The notes under the pieces were generated by a model. It worked only from the letters and a program-made list of their open reading frames with translations. It was not told the origin of the DNA and made no database searches. The position numbers and the translations under genes were made by a program. Positions 19,191 to 28,929 of a stretch of 64,000 nt of DNA are shown here, in pieces (position 1 is the first letter of the stretch; every line of letters begins with the position of its first letter). The DNA comes from CBCYMI01 sp965183855 (lineage in GTDB: Bacteria; Pseudomonadota; Alphaproteobacteria; Caulobacterales; Maricaulaceae). The DNA lies in assembly GCA_965183855.1 (NCBI GenBank), contig CBCYMI010000008.1, forward strand, positions 48,848 to 112,847. The letters are read 5' to 3'.

Positions 19191-20576
19191 CTAACTTATT
19201 TTAGCCCGAATCTGCATACTCTTTTCTGCTAAGACCAATGCACCAACTGCAATTATAATTGCAGACCAAAACCATTGGCTCCATAAACCAAAGCTAACCA
19301 TAAAAGCAATTAGCACAAGCATAACAAAACTGATACTTGAAGCATACATTAAACCATATTGTGAAGCTTTGTCCAGAAAAAAGAAAAACCTTAAGAGAAG
19401 AAAACTTAAAAATCCAACACTCAATACTCCACCTTCAAGCCATAATTGTAAAATAGCATTATGCGGATGCTTGGGAATAAGATCAATTTGCGTTCCTCTC
19501 AGAATCAAAACCGTATCGAATAGTGAAGATTGTCCTGCTTCCAATCCCCAGCCTAGCCATGGTTTTTCAGCGATCAAATTAGAAACATAATTCCATGTTT
19601 CTAATCTCCAAAGCCATGAATTTGGTAATTCTGCTTTGATAGAATCTGGTAGATAATAAGATAACCCCATTGATAAAAATGGCATAAAAATAAATAAAAA
19701 AACAATCAATAAAATGGTTAATTTAAAAAAATATTTAGGAAACCAGTATCCTAAAGCAAACGAGATTCCTCCAAATAGCAGCATTATATAATGCGCAGAC
19801 ATGGTAAAAGAAAAAGCACCCATAATTGCAATAATGATCAAAAAAAAGACGGATATCTGACTGAACTTCCCTTTTTGCCACGCCATATTAACATATGCAG
19901 GTAACATTAATAAAAAAACCGTACATGCTTTCATCTCATTTCTGATAATACGGGCTTCATTTTCTTTTCCTTTCATAAACCCTGCAATCGGAGAATGAAA
20001 AACAGATTCAATAAAAATATACCCCCCTAAAATCAATACAGAAATCATAAAAACATTTTCAGCAAGCAAAACCTGTTCTGCTCTTAATTGTTTTATATAA
20101 TAAAAAAAAGAAATACCAATAATGGCAATAAACCAAATTCCAAGAGCATCAGAAAAAGAACTTTCAGGAGCGTATAAAACAGTAAGCCCATGCCATAATA
20201 GAAAAAGAAAAAAGATGTACCCCCCTAAATCAATTGATTTAAGCTTATGCCTTATACGCACTAATATATGTGTATACTGGGTCATTCCCTGCTTAATATC
20301 AGAAAATAAATATCTTCCCTGAATCAGTAAAAATGGGAGAACACTTATGGCTAAAAGCGCACTTAATCCCTTCACACCATATAAAGCTGAAAATGGGGCA
20401 AGAAAAATAAAAACAGGTAATACCCAATAAGTATCTATAAAAGAAGAACATCTTTGAGAGAAATGCTTACAAAAAAATAATTTAGAGGATTGATAACGTT
20501 CTCTTATTTTTTTCTGTTCAAGTTCTTTTTTACTAGATGGAGTAGAATTTTCTTTTGATTGATTTAGAAACGCCAT
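19191..20576 (-). CDS. O-antigen ligase/polymerase family membrane protein
   Basis: This polytopic inner-membrane protein of the Wzy/WaaL type probably joins or polymerises O-antigen or a similar glycan on the periplasmic side. About ten or more hydrophobic segments are visible. The long periplasmic loop includes the family signature region (WRLETWNYVSNLIAEKPWLG, then GWGLEAGQ) and HPHNAILQLWLEGG with its conserved His residues. It has 461 residues. The first 40 or so residues are charged and cytoplasmic. It is upstream of the glycosyltransferase on the same strand, with 89 bp between them. Whether it is ligase or polymerase cannot be decided from sequence alone. Confidence 0.9.
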   Translation of the reverse strand: MAFLNQSKENSTPSSKKELEQKKIRERYQSSKLFFCKHFSQRCSSFIDTYWVLPVFIFLAPFSALYGVKGLSALLAISVLPFLLIQGRYLFSDIKQGMTQYTHILVRIRHKLKSIDLGGYIFFLFLLWHGLTVLYAPESSFSDALGIWFIAIIGISFFYYIKQLRAEQVLLAENVFMISVLILGGYIFIESVFHSPIAGFMKGKENEARIIRNEMKACTVFLLMLPAYVNMAWQKGKFSQISVFFLIIIAIMGAFSFTMSAHYIMLLFGGISFALGYWFPKYFFKLTILLIVFLFIFMPFLSMGLSYYLPDSIKAELPNSWLWRLETWNYVSNLIAEKPWLGWGLEAGQSSLFDTVLILRGTQIDLIPKHPHNAILQLWLEGGVLSVGFLSFLLLRFFFFLDKASQYGLMYASSISFVMLVLIAFMVSFGLWSQWFWSAIIIAVGALVLAEKSMQIRAKIS

Positions 20577-20760
20577 GTTTTAATCTTTACTTTGTTTATT
20601 ATAAGCAACCATTAAATATATATACTTGTTTTTATCTTTTTAAACAAGTATATTATTTTGTATATTATTTTGTATTTTCTTATAAAATTTGTTACTTCTA
20701 ACTTAGCATGTTCTTTATTCATTTTAGCGTTAACAGGCTAGCTCTATTATTATATTCATG

Positions 20761-21810
20761 TTAGGTCTTTAATGAAAGTGATAAAATTAATCTTCTCAAA
20801 ATAACGACATCAAGCCCGCTTCGCTTAATTTCTATTTCTGCTAATACACAAGCTTTTAAAGCATTTTGTAATGATTCTACACGCCATTGCCGAGCCTGAG
20901 TTAAAAAAATCGCTCTATAAAAAACAAAAACAGGAGGCTTAAGAGCTTTAATCAAAACTTCACCATTTTGACCATTTTTGAGACCTCTTGCTGTTTTTAG
21001 CAATCTGGAAAGGTGGGTTTGTAAAGATCTAATGATTGATATGGATGGCGTTTTTGATCTAATCAGCATTTCCAGTTCTTTTTCTGTATGTGCTCTTTGA
21101 GAACCTGTAACATGGAATAAAAAATTCTGTAGATCTATTTCTGCACTAATCGAACAAATTGCCAAAACGTCCTCATGTGTAATCTTTTTCCTGTCTCCAA
21201 CATATAAGATTAGTTTCTCCAATTCTGAACGTGCCTGTTTGCGATCCCCTTCAAGACACGGAAGAAGGACAGATTGTGCCGATGGTGTCAGAGAATAACC
21301 CTTTTGCTTTAACTCTTGATTAATTAATTCCATTAATGCTTTACGATCATCATGATAGCATCCATATGCAATCAAACAAGGTTCCGTTTCAAAAAAACGT
21401 CTTAATAAAGAACGTGGCGGGAGCTCTCCTGCTTCTATAATTAATTTTGTGTCTGGGCTTTGTTTCAAAACAGAAGAGTCCGATGTTTTATCTTTTAAAA
21501 AAGAATGACTATAAGATTTAACTAAATTTGCTGTTAAATCTCCTGCCTCTACAATACGAACCAATCGATTGCTAGTAGTCAAACTGATTGCCTGCATTTC
21601 ATCTGAAAATCGCACTTCATCTGTTTTTAAAACAGATTCAGAAATTACTGAAATACTAAATGGATCTTCAATAGGAATATCCCAAGAATCGATAAGCTTA
21701 TTGATCTGTTCCCGAATTAATCCTCGATCCGGACCAAAAAATAAAACCCCCCATACCTCAGATGAAGGATGTTTTAAAAACTGATTAAACCTGTAATTTG
21801 TATATTTCAT
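20761..21810 (-). CDS. holA: DNA polymerase III delta subunit
   Basis: HolA is the clamp-loader subunit that opens the beta ring. The N-terminal segment VLFFGPDRGLIREQINKLI, the central LPCLEGDRKQARSELEKL and C-terminal LQTHLSRLLKTARGL and FVFYRAIFLTQARQW are typical of alphaproteobacterial HolA. It has 349 residues, with a Ser/Lys-rich insertion at about residue 95. It follows leuS and lptE, the common alphaproteobacterial order leuS-lptE-holA. Confidence 0.92.
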   Translation of the reverse strand: MKYTNYRFNQFLKHPSSEVWGVLFFGPDRGLIREQINKLIDSWDIPIEDPFSISVISESVLKTDEVRFSDEMQAISLTTSNRLVRIVEAGDLTANLVKSYSHSFLKDKTSDSSVLKQSPDTKLIIEAGELPPRSLLRRFFETEPCLIAYGCYHDDRKALMELINQELKQKGYSLTPSAQSVLLPCLEGDRKQARSELEKLILYVGDRKKITHEDVLAICSISAEIDLQNFLFHVTGSQRAHTEKELEMLIRSKTPSISIIRSLQTHLSRLLKTARGLKNGQNGEVLIKALKPPVFVFYRAIFLTQARQWRVESLQNALKACVLAEIEIKRSGLDVVILRRLILSLSLKT

Positions 21811-21896
21811 ATGTTTAATCTTATAATTCCAAATAAAATTTTTTGATTATAAATCTCTTGCATGATTTGAATAAAAAAACTCATATTATAATATGA

Positions 21897-22457
21897 CTAT
21901 TCTATTTTCTTCAAAGAATCCTCTGTCTTATCTTGAGGATTTATATCTTTTATATGTTCTGTATTTTGATAATCTAAAAAATTTTTAAACAGACTGATTC
22001 TGATATTTTCAATCATTTCTTCAACGGCTCTTTCCTCAGCATCCTGATACGCAGCCAGAGCTCCATAGGGTGAGATAGGAATACTATAAGATGCTATTGT
22101 TGAAATTCTATCATCAAAAATTAGAGCTTTTTTCTGATCATAAACAAAATATCTTGCTTCCAGAACATAATCTCTGCGACTTGCAATATCATTAATATTA
22201 ATCCCTTTGGAAATTAAGTTTCTGCTCAATTTAATATCAAGTAAATATAATGTCTTGTTTGAAGGTGATAAAAATTCTGTAAGACCTTCTCTTATCCGAT
22301 ATGCATTTCTTCCTGTAATACTGCCAATGCGAATATGATGTTCAAGCATTTGCCCAAAATCTGTTTTATTGCTATAAATAGGTGAAAATCCACATCCTGA
22401 AAGCAAAAAACCTGACAAGGCATAAACCAAATATTTGTAAAACCCTATTAAAGACAT
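21897..22457 (-). CDS. lptE: LPS-assembly lipoprotein LptE
   Basis: LptE is the outer-membrane lipoprotein that plugs LptD and helps insert lipopolysaccharide. The short signal sequence ends in LLSGC, followed by the family's GFSPIYSNK. Conserved pieces include RIREGLTEFL, DYVLEARYFVYD and the SIPISPYGALAAYQDAEERA segment. It has 186 residues. Its place between leuS and holA supports the call, since the family itself is poorly conserved. The ATG lies 95 bp after the leuS stop. Confidence 0.88.
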   Translation of the reverse strand: MSLIGFYKYLVYALSGFLLSGCGFSPIYSNKTDFGQMLEHHIRIGSITGRNAYRIREGLTEFLSPSNKTLYLLDIKLSRNLISKGININDIASRRDYVLEARYFVYDQKKALIFDDRISTIASYSIPISPYGALAAYQDAEERAVEEMIENIRISLFKNFLDYQNTEHIKDINPQDKTEDSLKKIE

Positions 22458-22551
22458 TATCTTCTTTACCTAATTTAAATGTTTGATATTTAGTCGTGTT
22501 AAAAAAACAATTTATATTTCGTTTTTTAGATCTCTATCAAAACCCTGAACT

Positions 22552-25263
22552 TCAGTCTGTTACAATATTAATGATACGTTTTGGAACAATAATAATTTTT
22601 TTTACAGAGCTTTCTTTCAAAAAAGACTTAATACGTTCATTATCCAGAACTTTTTGTTCCAGTGCTTCTTTTGAAATGCTATGCTCTACATTAATCTCTG
22701 CCCGTTTTTTCCCATTAATCTGAACGGGGAGATTCAGAGTGTTTTCTTGCATAAACTTCATATTATAAACGGGCCAGGATTGTTGAGAAACCAACCCATT
22801 CTTATCCAGTCTCTGCCAAATTTCTTCTGCGATATGTGGAATAAATGGCATAATCAATTTTGCAAAATTTTCAAAACAATATTGTAAAATACTCAGCGTT
22901 TTCTGATTTATCTTTGAGTGTTTCAGACTTTCATCAACAGATTTTCTAAGCATGCCCATATATTCATAAAGAGACGCAATTGCAGTATTAAATTTAAAAT
23001 TTTCTAACGCATTGGTAATGGTATAAATAGTTTTATGGATTTGCCTTACAAGGTTTTTTTGTTCTTCAGATAAATTTATAAATTCATCCTCTGGAAAAAG
23101 ACAATAATCCCTTTCCCAGTTTTGAGATAAATTCTTTAACTTCTGATCATAAACTGAAAACGTATTCCATAATTTCTGGACAAAACGCCAAGCTCCATCA
23201 ATTCCTGCTTCACTCCATTCCATATCTTTTTCTGGCGGAGAATCAGAAAGTACAAACCAGCGAGCGACATCTGCCCCATACAGCTCAATAATCTGTTCTG
23301 GATCTACAATATTATTTCTGGATTTAGACATTTTTTCAGCAGATCCCTTAATAACGGGATCCCCTGTCTTTTTCTCAAAATACTGTCCAGTTTTTTCTTC
23401 AACTTCATCTGGATAAAGCCAATCACCATTTTTAGAGCGGTATGTTACATGCGTAATCATACCTTGCGTAAATAATCCTTTAAAAGGCTCTTCTTCGGGT
23501 AAATCCAATACATTACAATCTTGCAAAGCCCTGACAAAGAAACGGGAATATAATAAATGTAAAATTGCATGTTCTACACCCCCAATATATTGATCAACTG
23601 GCATCCATTGTTTAACCAAATCACGATCAAAAGGCGTTTTTGCTTTTGGTGATATGAATCTTAAAAAATACCAGGAAGAATCAACAAATGTATCAAGCGT
23701 ATCTGTTTCTCTAGTCGCAGATTTTCCACATTGATGACAAACTGTATATTTCCAGCTAGGATGGTGCTCTAGTGCATTTCCTGTTTTTTCAAAGTCCACA
23801 TCTTCTGGTAATCTAACAGGCAAGTTTTCTTCCTTCTCAGCTAGAACACCACATACATCACAATAAATTATAGGGATAGGACACCCCCAATATCGTTGTC
23901 TGGATACCCCCCAATCCCTTAATCTGTATTGTGTTTCTCTCTTTCCTTTTCCAATAGATTCTAGTTTTTTTATCGCCTGTTCTGTTGCGGTTTCAATTTC
24001 AAGACCGTTTAGAAAATCAGAATTCACAAGATGACCTGAACCTGTATAGGCTTTTCCTTTTTTAATTTGATCTAACACATCTCCTGATTCCGGCTTGATA
24101 ACGGAATACACATCCAGTCCATATTTTTGTGCAAACTCCAAATCTCTCTGATCATGAGCTGGACAAGCAAAAACAGCGCCTGTTCCGTAATTCATAAGAA
24201 CAAAATTCGCAATCCAAACCGGTATTTTCCTAGAAGGATCAAAAGGGTGAATAACATAAAGTCCTGTTTCAATCCCTTTTTTCTCTGTTTTTTCCATCAT
24301 TTCTTCGGAAACAGATGATAGCTTATTCTGACTAACAAAACTCTTAATATGATTCAAATGGTTTGATAAAAACAAGGATAATGGATGCTCAGGAGAGAGC
24401 GCACAAAAACTTGCACCAAATAAAGTATCCAGTCTTGTTGTAAAAACATTAATTCCTTTTTCAAGAAAATCAGATAAGCTTTCCTGATCTTGGAATTTCT
24501 GTTCCTTTAATAAAGGACTTTCTTTGGATATAGAAAAATTTAAATGCACTCCTTCAGATTTTCCAATCCAGTTTCGTTGCATTAATTTTACTTTTTCAGG
24601 CCAATTCTCTAGCTTATCAAGCCCCTTTAACAAGGCATCTGCATAATTGGTAACGCTTAAAAACCATTGGTTAAACTCCCGTAATTCTATCTCTGCGCCT
24701 GACCTCCACCCTTTTCCATCTTTCACCTGTTCATTCGCTAAAACAGTTTGTTCTACAGGATCCCAATTAACCATTGATTTTTTTCGATATGCCAATCCTT
24801 TTTTATAAAAAATCAAAAAGATTTTTTGTTGTTGATGATAATAATCCTCGTCACATGTTGCAATCTCATGATCCCAGTTTAAAGAAAACCCAAGAGGCTG
24901 GAATTGCAATTTCATGGTTTCAATATTTTGATAAGTCCATGTTTTTGGATGAATTTTATGATGCATGGCTGCATTTTCTGCAGGAAGTCCAAAAGCATCC
25001 CAGCCCATTGGGTGCAAGACCTGTTTTCCTAATGCTCTTTGATAACGGGCAACAACATCTCCCATCGTATAGTTACGAACATGCCCCATATGAATCCGAC
25101 CAGAAGGATAAGGAAACATTTCCAATACATAATATTTTTGGATGTTGTTTTCTAATACAGATACATCAGAGAGACCTGTTTCAAACGTTTTATTTTTTTT
25201 CCAGATTATTTGCCATTTTTGTTCTATTTCTTTATGATTATATCTCTCTGTCATATTACCCAA
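22552..25263 (-). CDS. leuS: Leucyl-tRNA synthetase
   Basis: This class I synthetase charges tRNA-Leu. The HIGH-type motif is in PYPSGRIHMGHVRNYTMGD and the KMSKS motif in SAEKMSKSRNN. The editing (CP1) domain has the TTRLDTLFGASF threonine-rich segment and the GTGAVFACPAHDQRD motif. At 903 residues it is slightly longer than most bacterial LeuRS (about 860-870). It heads the leuS-lptE-holA group. The 198-residue open frame on the opposite strand at 24774-25370 is an antisense artefact. Confidence 0.98.
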   Translation of the reverse strand: MGNMTERYNHKEIEQKWQIIWKKNKTFETGLSDVSVLENNIQKYYVLEMFPYPSGRIHMGHVRNYTMGDVVARYQRALGKQVLHPMGWDAFGLPAENAAMHHKIHPKTWTYQNIETMKLQFQPLGFSLNWDHEIATCDEDYYHQQQKIFLIFYKKGLAYRKKSMVNWDPVEQTVLANEQVKDGKGWRSGAEIELREFNQWFLSVTNYADALLKGLDKLENWPEKVKLMQRNWIGKSEGVHLNFSISKESPLLKEQKFQDQESLSDFLEKGINVFTTRLDTLFGASFCALSPEHPLSLFLSNHLNHIKSFVSQNKLSSVSEEMMEKTEKKGIETGLYVIHPFDPSRKIPVWIANFVLMNYGTGAVFACPAHDQRDLEFAQKYGLDVYSVIKPESGDVLDQIKKGKAYTGSGHLVNSDFLNGLEIETATEQAIKKLESIGKGKRETQYRLRDWGVSRQRYWGCPIPIIYCDVCGVLAEKEENLPVRLPEDVDFEKTGNALEHHPSWKYTVCHQCGKSATRETDTLDTFVDSSWYFLRFISPKAKTPFDRDLVKQWMPVDQYIGGVEHAILHLLYSRFFVRALQDCNVLDLPEEEPFKGLFTQGMITHVTYRSKNGDWLYPDEVEEKTGQYFEKKTGDPVIKGSAEKMSKSRNNIVDPEQIIELYGADVARWFVLSDSPPEKDMEWSEAGIDGAWRFVQKLWNTFSVYDQKLKNLSQNWERDYCLFPEDEFINLSEEQKNLVRQIHKTIYTITNALENFKFNTAIASLYEYMGMLRKSVDESLKHSKINQKTLSILQYCFENFAKLIMPFIPHIAEEIWQRLDKNGLVSQQSWPVYNMKFMQENTLNLPVQINGKKRAEINVEHSISKEALEQKVLDNERIKSFLKESSVKKIIIVPKRIINIVTD

Positions 25264-25542
25264 CCATTATATCTTTAAAAGTTTTTATTAAAACTAAACC
25301 ATTCGTTCAGAGTTCACAGCAAAACAAGCATGTTTTGTTCTTTCTGGTAGGGATTAAAAAATATCTTTAAATCTTATGGTCAGAACTCTACAAAATGCAG
25401 CATTTTTATTGATAATTCCTGAAATTCACTTAAATCTATAAATCCAGACATAACATCAAAACATTTTGCATCTCTTTTTTATAGATAATATGTTCTTCTT
25501 TTTTCTCTTCGATTCCAGAAGTCAAAACATACATAAAGCGAA

Positions 25543-26016
25543 CTAATTCTTATAGCCATTTACTTTATATTGCTTAGCTTTAGTTAAAATTGCATTTTCA
25601 ATCTTAAAAGGAGTATCTCCATCTATTTTTGCACTTTGCCATTTTCCATCCTGGTTTGTTTGTCTGATAACATTAATCTTTAAAGCATCGGCACGTAATC
25701 TATAGTCTAGAATATAAGCAGTAACCTTAAAGCGCTCATTTGGATATTGTGGCTCAATATGCCAATCTGATAGGATAAAACCTGATTTCGGATCAACTTC
25801 TTTTAAAGGCAGAAAGCCCAACGTTTCTAACGTTGCTCTCCAAAGATATGGGTTAATATAGGTTTGCTGTGCAATCTCGCTATAAAGCTTTTTATCATTG
25901 GAAGATAATGGTTTTGACCTGGAATTTAACCCAAATCTTGAACACCCTGCGATCCAAAATATCAATAAGAGCATTAAAGAACACGATCTCAAAACAGAAA
26001 AAATAGATGAAAACAC
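25543..26016 (-). CDS. DUF3576 family lipoprotein
   Basis: This lipoprotein family is found widely in alphaproteobacteria, usually upstream of leuS, as here; its function is not known. The core is recognisable: NPYLWRATLETLGFLPL, SGFILSDWHI, PNERFKVTAYILDYRLRADAL and IENAILTKAKQ. I chose a GTG start at 26014-26016 because AAAAGGA lies 7 nt upstream and it yields a normal lipoprotein signal (VLRSC, a hydrophobic stretch, lipobox IAGC). The ATG at 26067 would put about 17 hydrophobic residues in front of it. It lies 279 bp upstream of leuS. Confidence 0.82.
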   Translation of the reverse strand: MFSSIFSVLRSCSLMLLLIFWIAGCSRFGLNSRSKPLSSNDKKLYSEIAQQTYINPYLWRATLETLGFLPLKEVDPKSGFILSDWHIEPQYPNERFKVTAYILDYRLRADALKINVIRQTNQDGKWQSAKIDGDTPFKIENAILTKAKQYKVNGYKN

Positions 26017-26296
26017 TATAATATCCTTTTTTATAAAAAAATAAATTTCAAACAGACTATATAACATGTTTTTCTATCATATCATACATTCTGTATCAAT
26101 AAACCGAACAAACTTAGAATAAAACCTGATAAATTGTCAAAGATAAATTAAAAGACTGTAGCAGTGTTGTCACAGAACTAATTTTTTATTCCCGATTATC
26201 CAATATTTTTTTGATTTTTAAGCTTTATTGTTAAATAAGTTTTATAAAGAACATATTGGCATATTACCCCAAAGATTTGGTGGTAAATATGTTTCC

Positions 26297-26335
26297 ATAT
26301 CACGATTCTCTTTATTTTAAAATAAAGTGTGATAT
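26297..26335. promoter_or_regulatory. Nested palindromes upstream of the porin gene
   Basis: CTTTATTTTAAAATAAAG at 26310-26327 is a perfect 18-bp palindrome. It is enclosed by ATATCAC (26297-26303) and GTGATAT (26329-26335), though the outer arms are not symmetrically spaced. A weaker inverted repeat (ACCCCAAA...TTTGGTGGT) lies just upstream near 26266-26285. The cluster is about 90-150 bp before the porin start, where an operator would be expected. The rest of 26017-26422 has no gene. Confidence 0.4.
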
Positions 26336-26422
26336 ATTAGTATCTTAAAAAACGGTAAGGATTAAACGCTTTATAAAAACGTTTAATCATAAATTGTTTA
26401 ATAATCTGGGAATCTTAATAAA

Positions 26423-27898
26423 ATGAAACAAGAAAGCAATCATGGATTTCCAAAAATATCGGATTTTATTATCCTGTTTTATGGGTTTAAAACAATTCTT
26501 AATCCTGTTTTTAACAAAAAAAACAAGCATGCTTTTTTATATGGCTTGCATTCTTTTTTATTCCTATTCTGTTTTGTTTTTCTCTCTGGTCAAGAGAGCT
26601 TTGCACGAGCGCAACATAATAAAACTCAATCATCAAATTCAGAAATCATAAGCTCAATTCATTCTGATACAGAGCAAGAAGAAAACCCTCTTAATCAGAA
26701 TTCTGAAAAACAAAAAAACAAACTATTCTATACGAAAACATGGAAAAACTGGTCTTTTGATTTATACTCAGGAGCAAATATGGCATTGGCATTAGGAAAT
26801 GTAGAAGCCAACCCTTTATGGGATGCCTATGTCAACCTGGCAACAAGCTATATAACAGAACAGGGGAATGAATTTGGAATTAGCCTAAATGCCAATATAC
26901 AAAAAGATAATGGACGATATGGATATCGTCATCTGGTTGGATCATGCCCACCTGGAATAGCAGATTGTGCAACCATTTCTGATTCCAAAAATCAGTTACA
27001 ACCAGGCGCAGGTTATAGTATTGGAATTTATAATGCAGGATCGAATTATGAACGAGAAATTCATTATCAGCTGGAAAAAGCATATTTGTTTTTAAATACT
27101 GCGTATGGTGCAATTTCAATTGGACGCCAATATGGTGCCGCTAGATTATTATCAATTGTTTCTCCCTATACATTTTATTTAACCAGAGCTTCTAATTCTC
27201 CTACTGATTTTACAAAACTAGCAGCAATAAAAACATATAATAATGCTTCTGGATTTGCAGCAAAACTATCTTATATTTCTCCTGAATGGTTAGGCGTTAA
27301 ACTTGGGATTTCTTATACCCCAAAAGTGGATGTTTGCGGTGTGGATTTTTGTGTCAAAACACCCCAACGCCATCTTCACCTGCTAAGCCCATTATTTCCT
27401 AAAATTGAAAATGTTTTTGAATTTGCAGCTTCTTTTCAACATCATTTACAAAATGGCATTGATATTCAGATGACGGCAAGTCATGCCAGAGGAGAAGATA
27501 CAACATCTTTTGCTAATTTTTCAGAACTCCAATCCAGTTCTGCTGGAATGTCTCTTGGTTATAAAAACTTTACCTTTGGCGCTTCTTTTCTAAGAAGCAA
27601 TAATGGCTGGAGGAATCAACTCACTCCCAATCAGTATTATGCTTATGATTTTGGAATTGCTTATGAACATAAAGATTGGAAATTAAGTTTTGAATTGGCA
27701 AGCGCAAATGATGATATATCCAAACTAACTGCAAAAACAGCACAAGCAGGTATAAAATTTAATTTCTTTAAACGATTCTCAATTGGTGGGGGCATACAAA
27801 AACAATTTAGAGACTCTCCTAAAATAACACATAAAGGTCGAAAGCATCTTAGTGAAGAAGCAACAACGGTTTTTATTGAAGGAGGTGTTGATTTCTAA
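26423..27898 (+). CDS. Outer-membrane porin (Gram-negative porin type)
   Basis: This is a predicted beta-barrel porin for diffusion of small solutes. A hydrophobic stretch ending in SGQESFARA fits a signal peptide preceded by about 35 extra residues, so the true start may be internal. The mature part has alternating amphipathic strands, with GLY/ASN-rich turns: WSFDLYSGANMALALGN, YGAISIGRQYGAARLL (the family's typical loop 3 region) and a C-terminal strand ending in VFIEGGVDF, with terminal Phe as usual for barrel assembly. It has 491 residues. Two Cys pairs (GSCPPGIADC and VDVCGVDFC) may form disulphides. It stands alone with its own upstream region. Confidence 0.88.
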   Translation: MKQESNHGFPKISDFIILFYGFKTILNPVFNKKNKHAFLYGLHSFLFLFCFVFLSGQESFARAQHNKTQSSNSEIISSIHSDTEQEENPLNQNSEKQKNKLFYTKTWKNWSFDLYSGANMALALGNVEANPLWDAYVNLATSYITEQGNEFGISLNANIQKDNGRYGYRHLVGSCPPGIADCATISDSKNQLQPGAGYSIGIYNAGSNYEREIHYQLEKAYLFLNTAYGAISIGRQYGAARLLSIVSPYTFYLTRASNSPTDFTKLAAIKTYNNASGFAAKLSYISPEWLGVKLGISYTPKVDVCGVDFCVKTPQRHLHLLSPLFPKIENVFEFAASFQHHLQNGIDIQMTASHARGEDTTSFANFSELQSSSAGMSLGYKNFTFGASFLRSNNGWRNQLTPNQYYAYDFGIAYEHKDWKLSFELASANDDISKLTAKTAQAGIKFNFFKRFSIGGGIQKQFRDSPKITHKGRKHLSEEATTVFIEGGVDF

Positions 27899-28021
27899 TT
27901 TTGAAACTCCAAATCACAAATATAAAAATAATCTCCTGTTAAAGTTCACACCCTAAAAAATATCTATTCATCCTGAAAGCTACCAGATACTAGGTCTGTT
28001 ACAAGTTTTGTGCCTTGTAAT

Positions 28022-28777
28022 CTATTCATCTTGAAAGACACCAGATACCAAACCTATCCCTGAAAAAGAAAATGGAAATAATTGTTTTATTGTTGTTATA
28101 TTAACACCTCCGAGTGCAAAAACAGGTTTGGAAAACTCATATAAACAAGCTTTTAATTTTATTGGAGATAAAACCTGCCCTTTGTTTTTATAGGGATTTT
28201 TGAAAACGGGAGAAATAAAATATGCATCAGCATTAAGTTTCTCACAAGATTTGAGATTAAAAATATGATGAACTGAAAGCGTGCAAACAAGACCTGGATA
28301 GCGATATTTAATTAAGTTAACCTGATTGGAAAGCTTATCTGGAAGATGAACACCATAAGCTCCCAGCTTAAAAGCAAAATCTGGATCTTTTCCTATAAAC
28401 AATCTTATTTTATTTTGTTGACAATAATGTGCAATTCTCCTCCCCATTTGTTTCAATTTTTTATCTCCAAAATATCTGAATATAAATGCGGATCCTGAAG
28501 GTAAAAAAGGCAAAATGGAAAATGGATTCTCAATCCTATTTGGATCAAAAAAGAAATAAAATACAGGCAGGTGATTATTTAGATAAATTCTATTGGTCAA
28601 GTTAAATGGTTTCCGATGCATGTTTAAAGTCAGATCCCTTTTTTGAACCAGTCCAGAGTTTAAATAACCTTGTTTTGATAAAACTTTGTATATACTAAAA
28701 TTCCATCTTTTATAATATAATTCAGCTGAGTATCGATGGAGCTGTTTTATAAACCTGGAATTAATTTTAACATTCAT
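28022..28777 (-). CDS. Thiamine-phosphate synthase-like (ThiE/TenI) protein
   Basis: The C-terminal two thirds match the TIM-barrel ThiE/TenI family: KLGAYGVHLPDKL, TLSVHHIFNL, the phosphate-side segment DAYFISPVFKNPYKNKG and PVFALGGVN, then GIGLVSGVF. ThiE couples the thiazole and pyrimidine halves of thiamine; TenI-like proteins have other roles. Several substrate residues of true ThiE (for example the TxT before the SPVF segment) are not evident, so a TenI-like function is possible. About 65 N-terminal residues are unconserved and basic, so translation might begin later. It has 251 residues and no other thiamine gene nearby. Confidence 0.72.
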   Translation of the reverse strand: MNVKINSRFIKQLHRYSAELYYKRWNFSIYKVLSKQGYLNSGLVQKRDLTLNMHRKPFNLTNRIYLNNHLPVFYFFFDPNRIENPFSILPFLPSGSAFIFRYFGDKKLKQMGRRIAHYCQQNKIRLFIGKDPDFAFKLGAYGVHLPDKLSNQVNLIKYRYPGLVCTLSVHHIFNLKSCEKLNADAYFISPVFKNPYKNKGQVLSPIKLKACLYEFSKPVFALGGVNITTIKQLFPFSFSGIGLVSGVFQDE

Positions 28778-28929
28778 CTTAAATTTCCATTGGCTGTTTC
28801 AAATATCAGACAATTTATTTTGTTGTGTTTTATATTTATCTTATCATAATAAAATCGTGAAGAAAAAACAGATATGGATTTCCCATATTGAAATGTAATG
28901 TCCTAATCTTATAAATGAATGGCAACTAA

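Noticed and set aside
24774..25370. 198-residue open frame opposite leuS
   Set aside because: It is entirely antisense to the conserved catalytic part of leuS, has no ribosome-binding site, and matches no domain I know.
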